Assembly (NCBI GenBank): GCA_015064695.1
Contig: SVRS01000016.1
Span: 1-44,507, forward strand
Length of the DNA: 44,507 bases
Direction: 5' to 3'
DNA from: Oscillospiraceae bacterium
GTDB taxonomy: Bacteria > Bacillota > Clostridia > Oscillospirales > CAG-272
Shown here: positions 16,060 through 24,008 of the stretch, one piece after another
How positions within the stretch are numbered: position 1 is the stretch's first letter
How the letters are laid out: each line of letters opens with the position of its first letter
Made by a program: the position numbers and the translations under genes
Notes under the pieces: model-generated
Database searches by the model: none
What the model was told of the DNA's origin: nothing
Seen by the model: the letters and a program-made list of their open reading frames with translations, nothing else

Positions 16060-17754
16060 ATGGGAAAATATCAAAAGCAATACGCCGGTGGCCCCTTGAT
16101 GGCCGTGGATGCCCTGGGCAGACCGACCCCCGATACCCGGAGCGGTGCCCCCACCACCAAGAAAAACCGCTTGGTGGGCCTTTTCTACTTTCTTTGGCTG
16201 GGTGAGAGCGGTCGTCACCGCCCCTACAATATCTCTCACATCATGGAGCAGGACCCTGCCATCGGCCACAAGCCCAAGTCCCCCCTTTGGGGCGGCTACG
16301 GTCTCATGCACCACTGGGGGGAGCCCTTCTACGGCTACTACTACAACAACGACGAGTGGGTGGTCCGCAGGCACATGAAGCTCATCATGCAGGCTGACGT
16401 GGATTTTCTGTTCTTCGACACCACCAATGCGGTCATCTATGCCGATAACGCCAAGCTGGTCATGAAGGTGCTTCAGGAATACTTTGATGAGGGCTGGAGG
16501 ATTCCGCAGGTCATGTTCTACACCAACACCGCCTCGGGACAGACAGTTCAGCGGATCTACGACGAGATCTACCGCGACGGATACTGCAAGGATACCTGGT
16601 TCTGTCTGGACGGCAAGCCCGTCATCATCGCCAAGGAGGAGGAATGCTCTCCCGAGACGGTTGAATTCTTCAACATCAAAATGTCCCAGTGGCCCAACGA
16701 GCCCGATAAGCTGGGGGGCTGGCCTTGGATGGATTTCACCCGTCCCCAGCGAGTGTTCGCCAACATGAAGGGCGAGGCCGAGGTCATCAACGTCTCGGTG
16801 GCTCAGCATCCCCAGATCATGTTCGGTGACTCCGCCCTCTACGGCGAGAAGGCCAACCGAGGCCGCGGCTTCCACAACGGTGCGAACGACCCGGACCCCG
16901 ATGCTTGGAAGTACGGCTACAACTTCGCCGAGCAGTTTGACCGCGCCCTGGAGACCGACCCGCCCATTGTTTTGGTCACGGGCTGGAACGAGTGGATCGC
17001 AGGAGATTGGGGAAGCGGACGGGGAGAGCGCCCCATCTGCTTCGTGGATTGCGCCAACTGGGAATTCAGCCGCGACATCGAGATGATGCGGGGCGGGTAT
17101 TTCGACAACTACTTCATGCAGCTGGTCAGCTACGTCCGAAAGTACAAGGGCGCCGCCGAGACCCCCGTTTATGAAAAGGTGGAATCGGTGGATATGCCCA
17201 TCAAGGAGAGTCTCGGTGCCTCCCCCGCCGTCTACGACAGCTTCTCGGACGGCGGCTTCCACCGTCACGCCGAGGGGCAGGGCGGTATGATCTACACCAA
17301 CTACACCCAGCGCAACGTCATTGAGCAGATCGGCGTCAAGCACGATGCCGACACCATCTCCTTTACCATCCGCACCAAGGAACCCGTCACCGATCCCCTG
17401 GGGGCAGGCTCCTGGATGAAGATTTACCTGAACACCGAGGGCGGTGAGGATTATCGGTATGTCCTCAATCACACCACCTGCCGTGGCGGACGGACCACTC
17501 TGGCCAGAGTGACGGGGAAGGGCGGCGACCTCACCGCCGAGGATCTGGAGGGCGTGGCCATTCAATACGAGGTCAGCGGCAATCTCCTGCGCATCAACGT
17601 ACCTCGCTCGGCCATTTATACGGACTACGAGTATTTCACCCTGTGGTTCAAGGTGGCTGACAGCCGGGAGGCGTACCGGTCTATAGAAGACTTCTATGAT
17701 AAGGGAGATTCGGCACCCTTGGGGCGGTTGAATTTCGTATACCGAGGGAAGTAA
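16060..17754 (+). CDS. Putative glycoside hydrolase, GH99/WbsX-like barrel plus beta-sandwich
   Basis: 564 residues, no signal peptide. The first ~370 residues look like a TIM barrel: GLFYFLWLGESGRH near the start, DVDFLFFDTTNA, PQVMFYTNT, and VLVTGWNEWIAG with Glu311 in the G-W-N-E-W motif seen in GH99-like/WbsX proteins. The last ~190 residues look like a beta-sandwich. It probably acts on a glycan, but the substrate is unknown and no catalytic residue is proven. AAGGAG lies before the ATG at 16060. A lipoprotein gene follows after 12 bases, probably in the same operon. Confidence 0.6.
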   Translation: MGKYQKQYAGGPLMAVDALGRPTPDTRSGAPTTKKNRLVGLFYFLWLGESGRHRPYNISHIMEQDPAIGHKPKSPLWGGYGLMHHWGEPFYGYYYNNDEWVVRRHMKLIMQADVDFLFFDTTNAVIYADNAKLVMKVLQEYFDEGWRIPQVMFYTNTASGQTVQRIYDEIYRDGYCKDTWFCLDGKPVIIAKEEECSPETVEFFNIKMSQWPNEPDKLGGWPWMDFTRPQRVFANMKGEAEVINVSVAQHPQIMFGDSALYGEKANRGRGFHNGANDPDPDAWKYGYNFAEQFDRALETDPPIVLVTGWNEWIAGDWGSGRGERPICFVDCANWEFSRDIEMMRGGYFDNYFMQLVSYVRKYKGAAETPVYEKVESVDMPIKESLGASPAVYDSFSDGGFHRHAEGQGGMIYTNYTQRNVIEQIGVKHDADTISFTIRTKEPVTDPLGAGSWMKIYLNTEGGEDYRYVLNHTTCRGGRTTLARVTGKGGDLTAEDLEGVAIQYEVSGNLLRINVPRSAIYTDYEYFTLWFKVADSREAYRSIEDFYDKGDSAPLGRLNFVYRGK

Positions 17755-17766
17755 AGGGAGATTTAT

Positions 17767-18369
17767 ATGCAAAAAAATCAAGTGCGCTTTCTTTGTGTAT
17801 TTTCGGTCATTCTTTTGCTTTCGGCGGCCTTATTGACGGCCTGCGGTGATGGCTACAAGCCCTCGTATGGCGAGGTTTATACCAAAACCTCGCCCTCCCG
17901 AGGGGACGGCGGCGTTTCTGAGGTGGTGGATATCACGGTGGAAAAGGCTGCGCATAGCGGGGAGGGGGAGATGACGGTTCCCGTCAAGATCGGCGTGGGA
18001 CATCTTCCTCGACGTCAAGACGGAGAGGGGGCGGCCTACCTGGAGGTGCGGATTTGGCTGGACATCATGCCGAAGGAAGAACCTACGGACATTCTTCGCT
18101 TTGAGTATCCTGATTGGCAGACGGCCGCCTTCAATTCGACCGAGGAGGAAAGCCGTCCGTGGTACCTTTTTTGGGTGCCTGTCTACTACGGAGATTTTTA
18201 TCCGCTCTGCCACGAGACCGTGGAGTGGAGGATTCCTGCTGAGGCGAGCTACGGTTTTTTGGAGGCTGAGCTATTCGAGGTGGATATGAACGGAAACGAG
18301 TATAGCTCGGAGGAGGTACGCATCGAATTTGAAAGAACCGCCGAGGGGATTGTGTTCAAGGAAAGCTGA
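17767..18369 (+). CDS. Lipoprotein of unknown function
   Basis: 200 residues. A lipoprotein signal peptide (basic start, hydrophobic stretch, lipobox LLTAC with Cys26) shows it is anchored outside the cytoplasmic membrane. The mature part is acidic and probably beta-rich. I recognise no family. It lies 12 bases after the glycoside hydrolase-like gene and ends at a strong terminator, so the two form a short operon. Confidence 0.7.
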   Translation: MQKNQVRFLCVFSVILLLSAALLTACGDGYKPSYGEVYTKTSPSRGDGGVSEVVDITVEKAAHSGEGEMTVPVKIGVGHLPRRQDGEGAAYLEVRIWLDIMPKEEPTDILRFEYPDWQTAAFNSTEEESRPWYLFWVPVYYGDFYPLCHETVEWRIPAEASYGFLEAELFEVDMNGNEYSSEEVRIEFERTAEGIVFKES

Positions 18370-18385
18370 TACATCCTCTTTTCAT

Positions 18386-18417
18386 CCCGCCGAAATATTC
18401 GGCGGGGTTTCTTTTTT
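18386..18417 (+). terminator. Terminator after the lipoprotein gene
   Basis: CCCGCCGAA pairs with TTCGGCGGG around a 3-base loop and is followed by a T-rich tract. Confidence 0.85.
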
Positions 18418-18429
18418 CACTCAAAACCC

Positions 18430-18458
18430 TTGACAATCCTCCGCGAAAGGGGTATAAT
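18430..18458 (+). promoter_or_regulatory. Consensus promoter of the CobW pair
   Basis: TTGACA (18430-18435) and TATAAT (18453-18458) are 17 bases apart, about 60 bases before the first CobW start codon. No clear Zur-like palindrome was seen. Confidence 0.8.
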
Positions 18459-18520
18459 GAAGCGGAGAGTTTTTTCTCCCTGTGTTGTTCAATATCAAAG
18501 AGTTATAGAAGGGAACTACC

Positions 18521-19750
18521 ATGACAAAGATTGACATTTTCTCCGGCTTTCTGGGTGCCGGCAAAACTACCCTGATCAAGAAGCTCATCACCGAAGCCTA
18601 CGCCGGCGAGAAGCTGGTGCTGATCGAGAACGAGTTTGGCGAGATCGGTATCGACGGCGGCTTTCTGGCCGAGGCGGGTATCCAGATCAACGAGATGAAT
18701 TCGGGCTGCATCTGTTGCTCCCTGGTAGGTGATTTCAGCAAGGCTCTGTCCCAGGTGCTGACCGAGTACGCCCCCGACCGCATCCTTATTGAGCCCTCGG
18801 GCGTGGGCAAGCTCTCTGACGTCATCCGCGCCGTACAGGGCGCCGCCACCGAGGGGGCCGTTTTGGGTGGCTTCACCACCGTGGTGGATGCAGGTAAGTG
18901 CAGGATGTACATGAAGAACTTTGGTGAGTTCTTCAATGACCAGGTGGAGAATGCCGGTTGCATTATTCTCTCCCACACCCAAACTACCTCGGCGCAGAAG
19001 ATTGAGACCGCTATTTCTCTCCTGCGGGAGCATAATCCCACCGCTGTCATTGTGACGACTCCTTGGGATGAGTTGACGGGCGCTCAGCTCCGCGAAGCCA
19101 TGGAGCGCAAGGATACTCTGGAGGCCGAGCTGGCACGTTTGGCCGAGGAAGCGGAGCATCATCACCACCATCATCATGACCACGATGACCACGATGACCA
19201 CGACGAAGAGCACCATCACCACCACGAGGACGGTGAGGAGTGCCATTGCCACGAGCACGAGCATGAGCATCACCATCACCACCACGAGGACGGTGAGGAG
19301 TGCCATTGCCACGAGCACGAGCATGAGCATCACCATCACCACCACGAGGACGGTGAGGAGTGCCACTGCCACGACCATGAGCATGAGCATCACCACCATC
19401 ACGAGGACGGCGAGGAGTGCCACTGCCACGACCATGAGCATCACCATCATCATCACCATGCCGACGAGGTATTCGTGAGCTGCGGCGCCGAGACCACCGC
19501 GACCTTCGATCCCGCCGCCATGGCAGATAAGCTGGCCGAGCTGACCGACGAGGACAAGTACGGCATCGTTCTGCGCGCGAAGGGAATTGTTCCGTCCTCT
19601 GACGGTGCGGAATGGATCCATTTCGACTACGTTCCCGGGGAGCCTGACGTACGCACCGGTGCTGCTGCGGTTATTGGACGTCTCTGTGTCATTGGCTCAA
19701 AGCTGAACATTCCCGCCCTCTCTGAGCTGTTCGGAGTCGAGCTGGCATAA
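18521..19750 (+). CDS. CobW/COG0523 family metallochaperone GTPase with giant His-rich repeat
   Basis: 409 residues. P-loop GFLGAGKTT (9-17), the metal-binding C-x-C-C motif in SGCICCS (Cys63, 65, 66), Walker B-like ILIEPSGVG and a C-terminal CobW domain (from about 320). Between roughly 213 and 315 is a tract of about 100 residues, mostly His, Glu and Asp with Cys-His-Cys triplets (GEECHCHEHE), repeated about four times. CobW proteins use GTP to hand Zn2+ or other metals to client enzymes. The usual NKxD guanine motif is replaced by SHTQ. It is followed after 10 bases by a second CobW-like gene. Confidence 0.85.
   Translation: MTKIDIFSGFLGAGKTTLIKKLITEAYAGEKLVLIENEFGEIGIDGGFLAEAGIQINEMNSGCICCSLVGDFSKALSQVLTEYAPDRILIEPSGVGKLSDVIRAVQGAATEGAVLGGFTTVVDAGKCRMYMKNFGEFFNDQVENAGCIILSHTQTTSAQKIETAISLLREHNPTAVIVTTPWDELTGAQLREAMERKDTLEAELARLAEEAEHHHHHHHDHDDHDDHDEEHHHHHEDGEECHCHEHEHEHHHHHHEDGEECHCHEHEHEHHHHHHEDGEECHCHDHEHEHHHHHEDGEECHCHDHEHHHHHHHADEVFVSCGAETTATFDPAAMADKLAELTDEDKYGIVLRAKGIVPSSDGAEWIHFDYVPGEPDVRTGAAAVIGRLCVIGSKLNIPALSELFGVELA
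19208..19458 (+). repeat. In-frame 60-bp tandem repeat coding the His-rich tract
   Basis: Units of 60 bases (20 codons) repeat head to tail; two neighbouring units near 19210-19330 are identical and the outer ones differ slightly or are shortened. Such identity at the DNA level suggests recent expansion. Confidence 0.85.
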
Positions 19751-19760
19751 GAGGTGAAAT

Positions 19761-20711
19761 ATGGCATATAAAATTCCCGTTTACCTGTTCACGGGATTCC
19801 TGGAGGGCGGCAAGACCCACATGATCCAGGAGTCTATGGAGAGCGAGCAATTCAATTCGGGGGACAAGACCCTTATCATCCAGTGCGAGGAAGGCATCGA
19901 CGAGCTGGACCCCACCGCCTTTGCGGGGAAGAACTGCTATCTGGAGCTTATTGAGGATCCCGACGAGCTGACCGCCGCCAACCTCACCGCCCTGGGCAAG
20001 AAATACAAGGCCGACCGTGTCATCATCGAGTACAACGGTATGTGGCCTCTGCAGGCGCTCTACGAGAATCTGCCCGCCAACTGGGCCATTTTTCAGGAGA
20101 TGATGTTTGCCGAAGCCAAGACCTTTATCACCTACAATCAGAATATGCGATCCCTCATGGTGGACAAGCTCATGAATTGCGAAATGGTGGTGCTGACCCG
20201 CACCCCCGATGATATTGATAAGGAGGAGATCCACAAGATCATCCGCGGCATCTCCCGCCGCGCGGCCATCTCCTACGATTATCCCGATGGGCACATCGAA
20301 TACGACGAGATCGAGGATCCTCTGCCCTTCGACAAGGAGGCGGACGTCATCGAGATCGAGGACGATGATTTTGCCCTGTGGTACCGAGACCTCTCCGAGG
20401 AGATGGATACCTACGAGGGAAAGACCGTTCACGTCAAGGGGCTGGTTGCCCGCGACAACAAGCTGGGCAAGACCGCCGTCATCATCGGCCGCCACATCAT
20501 GACCTGCTGTGCTGACGATATCGCCTATAGCGGCTTGGTCTGCAATTTCTCCGCCCCCGTCTCCCTCAAGACCCGCGACTGGATCACCGTCACCGCCAGG
20601 ATCACCCTGGAGCCCCACAAGCTCTACAGCGGCCGCCGCGGTCCCGTCCTCTACGCCACCGACTACGCCATGTCCTCTGCCCCCAAGCAGGAGGTTGCGA
20701 CTTTCTATTAA
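19761..20711 (+). CDS. CobW-like GTPase with C-terminal DUF1980/YcgQ-like domain
   Basis: 316 residues. The N-terminal half is CobW-like, but the P-loop reads GFLEGGKTH, the C-x-C-C motif is absent and the guanine motif is replaced (VVLTRTPDD). The C-terminal third (roughly 220-316), with HVKGLVARDNKLGKTAVIIG and RHIMTCCADDIAYSGLVC, resembles the soluble end of the YcgQ/DUF1980 proteins that accompany CobW chaperones and permeases in Firmicutes. The Cys pair may bind metal. Encoded 10 bases after the His-rich CobW with its own GAGG site; the two probably work together. Confidence 0.75.
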   Translation: MAYKIPVYLFTGFLEGGKTHMIQESMESEQFNSGDKTLIIQCEEGIDELDPTAFAGKNCYLELIEDPDELTAANLTALGKKYKADRVIIEYNGMWPLQALYENLPANWAIFQEMMFAEAKTFITYNQNMRSLMVDKLMNCEMVVLTRTPDDIDKEEIHKIIRGISRRAAISYDYPDGHIEYDEIEDPLPFDKEADVIEIEDDDFALWYRDLSEEMDTYEGKTVHVKGLVARDNKLGKTAVIIGRHIMTCCADDIAYSGLVCNFSAPVSLKTRDWITVTARITLEPHKLYSGRRGPVLYATDYAMSSAPKQEVATFY

Positions 20712-21111
20712 GGAGAGCGGGGGAACGAGGGGCTCTGCCCCCGGTCTCGCTGCGGCTCGGTCACGACACGGCTCTGGATGCCACCGGCATCCATTCACTA
20801 CCGTGTCGCCGCTTCGCTACCCCCGCTCAAGGGACTTTTGAAAAAGTCCCTTGAGAATCCCCAAAAACTTTTAAAAAGTATTTATTTTGTGTTTTTACTT
20901 GCTGTGACCCGGTTGGATTTTGGCAATCACCGTGGGGCCCTGCCCACGGGGTTATTTGGAGAACGGTTTTGTTGCCTAACGCCCAATTCAAATAAAAACG
21001 GAAATTTGCGTCAGCAAATTTCCACCATCGCGCAAAGCGCGTACATCATATGCGCGAAGCGTATATATCATTCGCCTGAAGTGCGAACATCATTCCCCCA
21101 AGGAGGCTCTT
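20712..21111. other. 400-base gene-free interval with hairpin repeats
   Basis: No gene is seen. CTCAAGGGACTTTT pairs with AAAAAGTCCCTTGAG at 20826-20855, followed by GAATCCCCAAAAACTTTTAA, which fits a post-gene repeat family seen elsewhere here. GGGGCTCTGCCCC-type and CGACACGG/CCGTGTCG inverted repeats lie before it. The right end is a CATCATT hairpin array (21000-21096). Confidence 0.55.
21000..21096. repeat. Second CATCATT-spaced hairpin array, in front of GH2
   Basis: Hairpins GGAAATTTGC-GTCA-GCAAATTTCC, GCGC-AAA-GCGC, ATGCGC-GAA-GCGTAT and CGC-CTGAA-GTG are separated by CATC, CATCAT, ATCATT and CATCATT. The pattern is as in the array after GH3. It ends five bases before the GH2 ribosome-binding site, so it would be in that gene's leader. 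Confidence 0.6.
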
Positions 21112-23358
21112 ATGAAAAAGACCTGCATCTCCCAAAACTGGTACCTCCACGCCCCTCATTATGACGGCCCCGTGGATCTGCCTCATGACTTTTCCGTAAC
21201 GGCTCCCCGTAATCCTCGCTGCAGCGGAGACAACGGTTATTTTATCGGCGGAAACGGCCATTACTCCAAGGAGCTGGCTATTGACGCTGCCCCCCGCCAC
21301 TACATCCTGGACGTGGACGGCGCGTATATGTGTACCACCATCAAGTGTAACGACACCCGCATGGTCATGCACCCCCACGGCTACACCCCCATCCTGGTGG
21401 ACCTGACCCCCCGCATCCGCTTCGGGGAGACCAACAAGCTGAACATCGACGTCAAGGCTATGCAGCCCTCCACCCGCTGGTTTGCGGGCGCGGGCGTTTA
21501 CCGCGACGTGTACCTGTGGGACGGCGGCGACATCCGCATCGAGCCTTGGGATAAGTTCGTCTACACCCCCACCACCGACAGCGTCAAGGCAATCTACGAG
21601 ATCAGCGCCGACCGCGATGCCGACGTGACTCTCCGCGCCACCATCATGGACGGCGAGGCTGCCGTGGTGACCCTGGAACAGGCTGTTCACGCCGTCGCAG
21701 GGGAGAAGACCAAGGCCGAGTTCACCTTTGACTTCCCCAACGCCAGGCTGTGGGACATCGGTGCCCCCAACCTGTACACCATGCACGCCGTGATCCTGGA
21801 GAACGGCGAGGAGATGGATACCGATGACACCCGCTTCGGCGTGCGCACCGTTACCGCAGACATGGAGAACGGTCTCCGCATCAACGGCAAGACCGTCAAG
21901 CTCCGTGGCGGTTGCATCCACCACGACCACGGCGTGCTGGGCGCGGCCGATCACCGGGCTGCCTGCCGCCGTAAACTGACCCTGCTCCAAAAGGCGGGAT
22001 TTAACGCCCTCCGCATCGCCCACAATCCTCCCTCCCTTAACCTCCTGGAGCTGTGTGACGAAATGGGTATCGTGGTCATGGACGAGGTCTTCGACTGCTG
22101 GCAGAGAGAGAAGGGCGGCGAGTTCAACTACCACTTCTGGTTCGACGATTGGTGGGCAAGAGATATCTCCTACATGGTCCTCCGTGACCGCAACCACCCC
22201 TGCGTGTTCTCTTACTCCACAGGTAACGAGATTCCCGACTGCGAGCATATCAACGGTGCCGAGCTGTCGAGAGAGCTGTGCGCCGAGATCCGCAAGTACG
22301 ATCCCACTCGTCTGGTCACGGGTGCCTCCTGCTGCGTGGTGGACGATAATCCTCACAACGTGGCCTACTTCGAGCCCATGGACATCTGCGGGTACAACTA
22401 TATGTACTGGCGCTACGCCTCCGACCGCGTCAAGTACCCCAACCGCATTCTGTGGGGATCCGAGACCCAGGTTCTGAATTTCTACGATTCCTGGAAGGCA
22501 ACCCTGGAGAACAGTCACGTCCTGGGGGACTTCACCTGGACCGCCTACGACAACCTGGGCGAGGCGGGTATGGGGGTTTCCAAGTGGGCCCGCGACGGCG
22601 AGATCCGGGGTATTGGCATCCAGCCCTATCCCTGGCGCGCCTGCTATCAGGGTGACTTCGACCTCTGCGGCTACCGCCGTCCCCAGTCCTACTTCCGTGA
22701 GGCCATCTGGATCGGCGGCATTGAGCCCCGCATCTTTACCACCCACCCCGAGCATTACGGCGAGGGCTTTACGGGCACGGGCTGGCACTGGTACGACGTG
22801 CTGGATAGTTGGACCTTCGGGGACGAGTATATCGGCAAGCCCGTCAAGTGTGAGGTCTACACCGATGCCGATGAGATCGTATGGTTCGTCAACGGTCGGG
22901 AGGTAGGCAGAAGCACCCCCGTCAAGGCCATCGCAACCATGGATATTCCTTACGAACGGGGTGAGCTGGCTGTTGTTGCCTATAAGAACGGTACCGAATG
23001 CGGAAATTCCTTCCTCCACACCGTGGGCGCGCCTGTTGCCGTCACCGTGGAGGCCGAAACGGCAACCATTACAGCGGACAACCGCGATCTCTGCTATTTT
23101 GACATCACCATCGTGGATCATAACGGCCACCGCATCCCCGATGCCAAGACCGAGCTTCACTGCGCCGTGGAGGGCGGTACCCTCATGGGCATCTTCAGCG
23201 GCGACCCTGCCAACGACGATCAGTACGGCTCTGCCACCTGCCACGCCTTCGAGGGCCGCGCTGTGGCCATTATCCGCACCGACAAGGTGGGCGAGGTGAA
23301 GGTCCACGTGATCGCCAACGGTCTGAACGCAGGGTGCGGAACGGTGACGGCTGAATAG
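21112..23358 (+). CDS. Glycoside hydrolase family 2 enzyme (beta-galactosidase-like)
   Basis: 748 residues, no signal peptide, so intracellular. Sugar-binding N-terminal domain, immunoglobulin-like domain, then the (beta/alpha)8 domain opening at LRGGCIHHDHGVLGA. Acid/base Glu373 lies in STGNEIPD and the nucleophile Glu451 in ILWGSET. Two further beta-sandwich domains follow (roughly 575-748), as in long GH2 proteins. The enzyme would cut terminal beta-galactosides, or beta-glucuronides or mannosides, which the family signature does not separate. AAGGAGG lies before the ATG. The YwlG-like gene follows after 26 bases. Confidence 0.92.
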   Translation: MKKTCISQNWYLHAPHYDGPVDLPHDFSVTAPRNPRCSGDNGYFIGGNGHYSKELAIDAAPRHYILDVDGAYMCTTIKCNDTRMVMHPHGYTPILVDLTPRIRFGETNKLNIDVKAMQPSTRWFAGAGVYRDVYLWDGGDIRIEPWDKFVYTPTTDSVKAIYEISADRDADVTLRATIMDGEAAVVTLEQAVHAVAGEKTKAEFTFDFPNARLWDIGAPNLYTMHAVILENGEEMDTDDTRFGVRTVTADMENGLRINGKTVKLRGGCIHHDHGVLGAADHRAACRRKLTLLQKAGFNALRIAHNPPSLNLLELCDEMGIVVMDEVFDCWQREKGGEFNYHFWFDDWWARDISYMVLRDRNHPCVFSYSTGNEIPDCEHINGAELSRELCAEIRKYDPTRLVTGASCCVVDDNPHNVAYFEPMDICGYNYMYWRYASDRVKYPNRILWGSETQVLNFYDSWKATLENSHVLGDFTWTAYDNLGEAGMGVSKWARDGEIRGIGIQPYPWRACYQGDFDLCGYRRPQSYFREAIWIGGIEPRIFTTHPEHYGEGFTGTGWHWYDVLDSWTFGDEYIGKPVKCEVYTDADEIVWFVNGREVGRSTPVKAIATMDIPYERGELAVVAYKNGTECGNSFLHTVGAPVAVTVEAETATITADNRDLCYFDITIVDHNGHRIPDAKTELHCAVEGGTLMGIFSGDPANDDQYGSATCHAFEGRAVAIIRTDKVGEVKVHVIANGLNAGCGTVTAE

Positions 23359-23384
23359 CTGAATAGCTGAATAAAGGAACTGAC

Positions 23385-23948
23385 ATGGAAAACAATATCT
23401 ATCAAACCATCAAATCAGACGCCGAGACCGCCGTGCGCGAGCTGATCGAGGCGGCCCATCTGACCGCAGGACAACTACTGGTCATCGGTTGCTCCTCCTC
23501 CGAAATGGTGGGGGAGCGCATCGGCAAGAACTCCTCCATGGAGGCCGCCGTTGCCCTGTACGAGACCATCGCACCCATCCTGGCGGAGCAGGGCATCCTG
23601 CTGGCCGCCCAGTGCTGTGAGCATCTCAACCGCGCGCTGATCGTGGAGCGGTCCACCGCCGAGAAGTTCGGCTACGAGCCCGTATGGGTCAAGCCCCAGC
23701 CCAAGGCGGGCGGCTCCTTTGCCACCACGGTCTGGGAGCGCATGACCGACCCCGTGGCCGTGGAGCGCATCCAAGCCCACGCGGGCATGGACGTAGGCGC
23801 GACCCTTATCGGGATGCACCTCCGCCGCGTGGCTGTCCCCGTCCGCCTGTCGGTGAACCGCATCGGGGAGGCATCCCTGGTCTGCGCCCGTACAAGACCC
23901 GCCTACATCGGCGGCCCCCGTGCGCAGTATCAGACGAGCGAGCCGTAA
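23385..23948 (+). CDS. ywlG: UPF0340/YwlG family protein (TIGR01440)
   Basis: 187 residues, cytoplasmic. The whole length matches the YwlG pattern: VIGCSSSEMVGERIGKNSS, LLAAQCCEHLNRALIVE, AGGSFATTVWERMTDPVAVE, AHAGMDVGATLIGMHL, and a C-terminal RTRPAYIGGPRAQY. The biochemical role of this conserved Firmicutes family is not known to me. It lies 26 bases after GH2 and 60 bases before the symporter gene; co-transcription is likely from the absence of a terminator. Confidence 0.88.
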   Translation: MENNIYQTIKSDAETAVRELIEAAHLTAGQLLVIGCSSSEMVGERIGKNSSMEAAVALYETIAPILAEQGILLAAQCCEHLNRALIVERSTAEKFGYEPVWVKPQPKAGGSFATTVWERMTDPVAVERIQAHAGMDVGATLIGMHLRRVAVPVRLSVNRIGEASLVCARTRPAYIGGPRAQYQTSEP

Positions 23949-24008
23949 CCTCAAGAAAACAATCCTGCCCCCCCTCACAAAGTCACAACAGAAAAGGAAA
24001 TCAAACCC

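Noticed and set aside
19208..19458. Regular 60-base repeats, possible CRISPR
   Set aside because: Repeats are contiguous, in frame and code a His-rich tract; there are no unique spacers and no cas genes.
18503..19621. Antisense frame with long Val/Met/Leu runs, looking like membrane helices
   Set aside because: The runs are just the complement of the His/Asp/Glu codon repeats of the CobW gene.
21046..23307. 753-residue open frame antisense to GH2
   Set aside because: Mirror of a GC-rich coding frame; composition is Val/Gly/His-biased as expected for an antisense frame, and it has no start signals.
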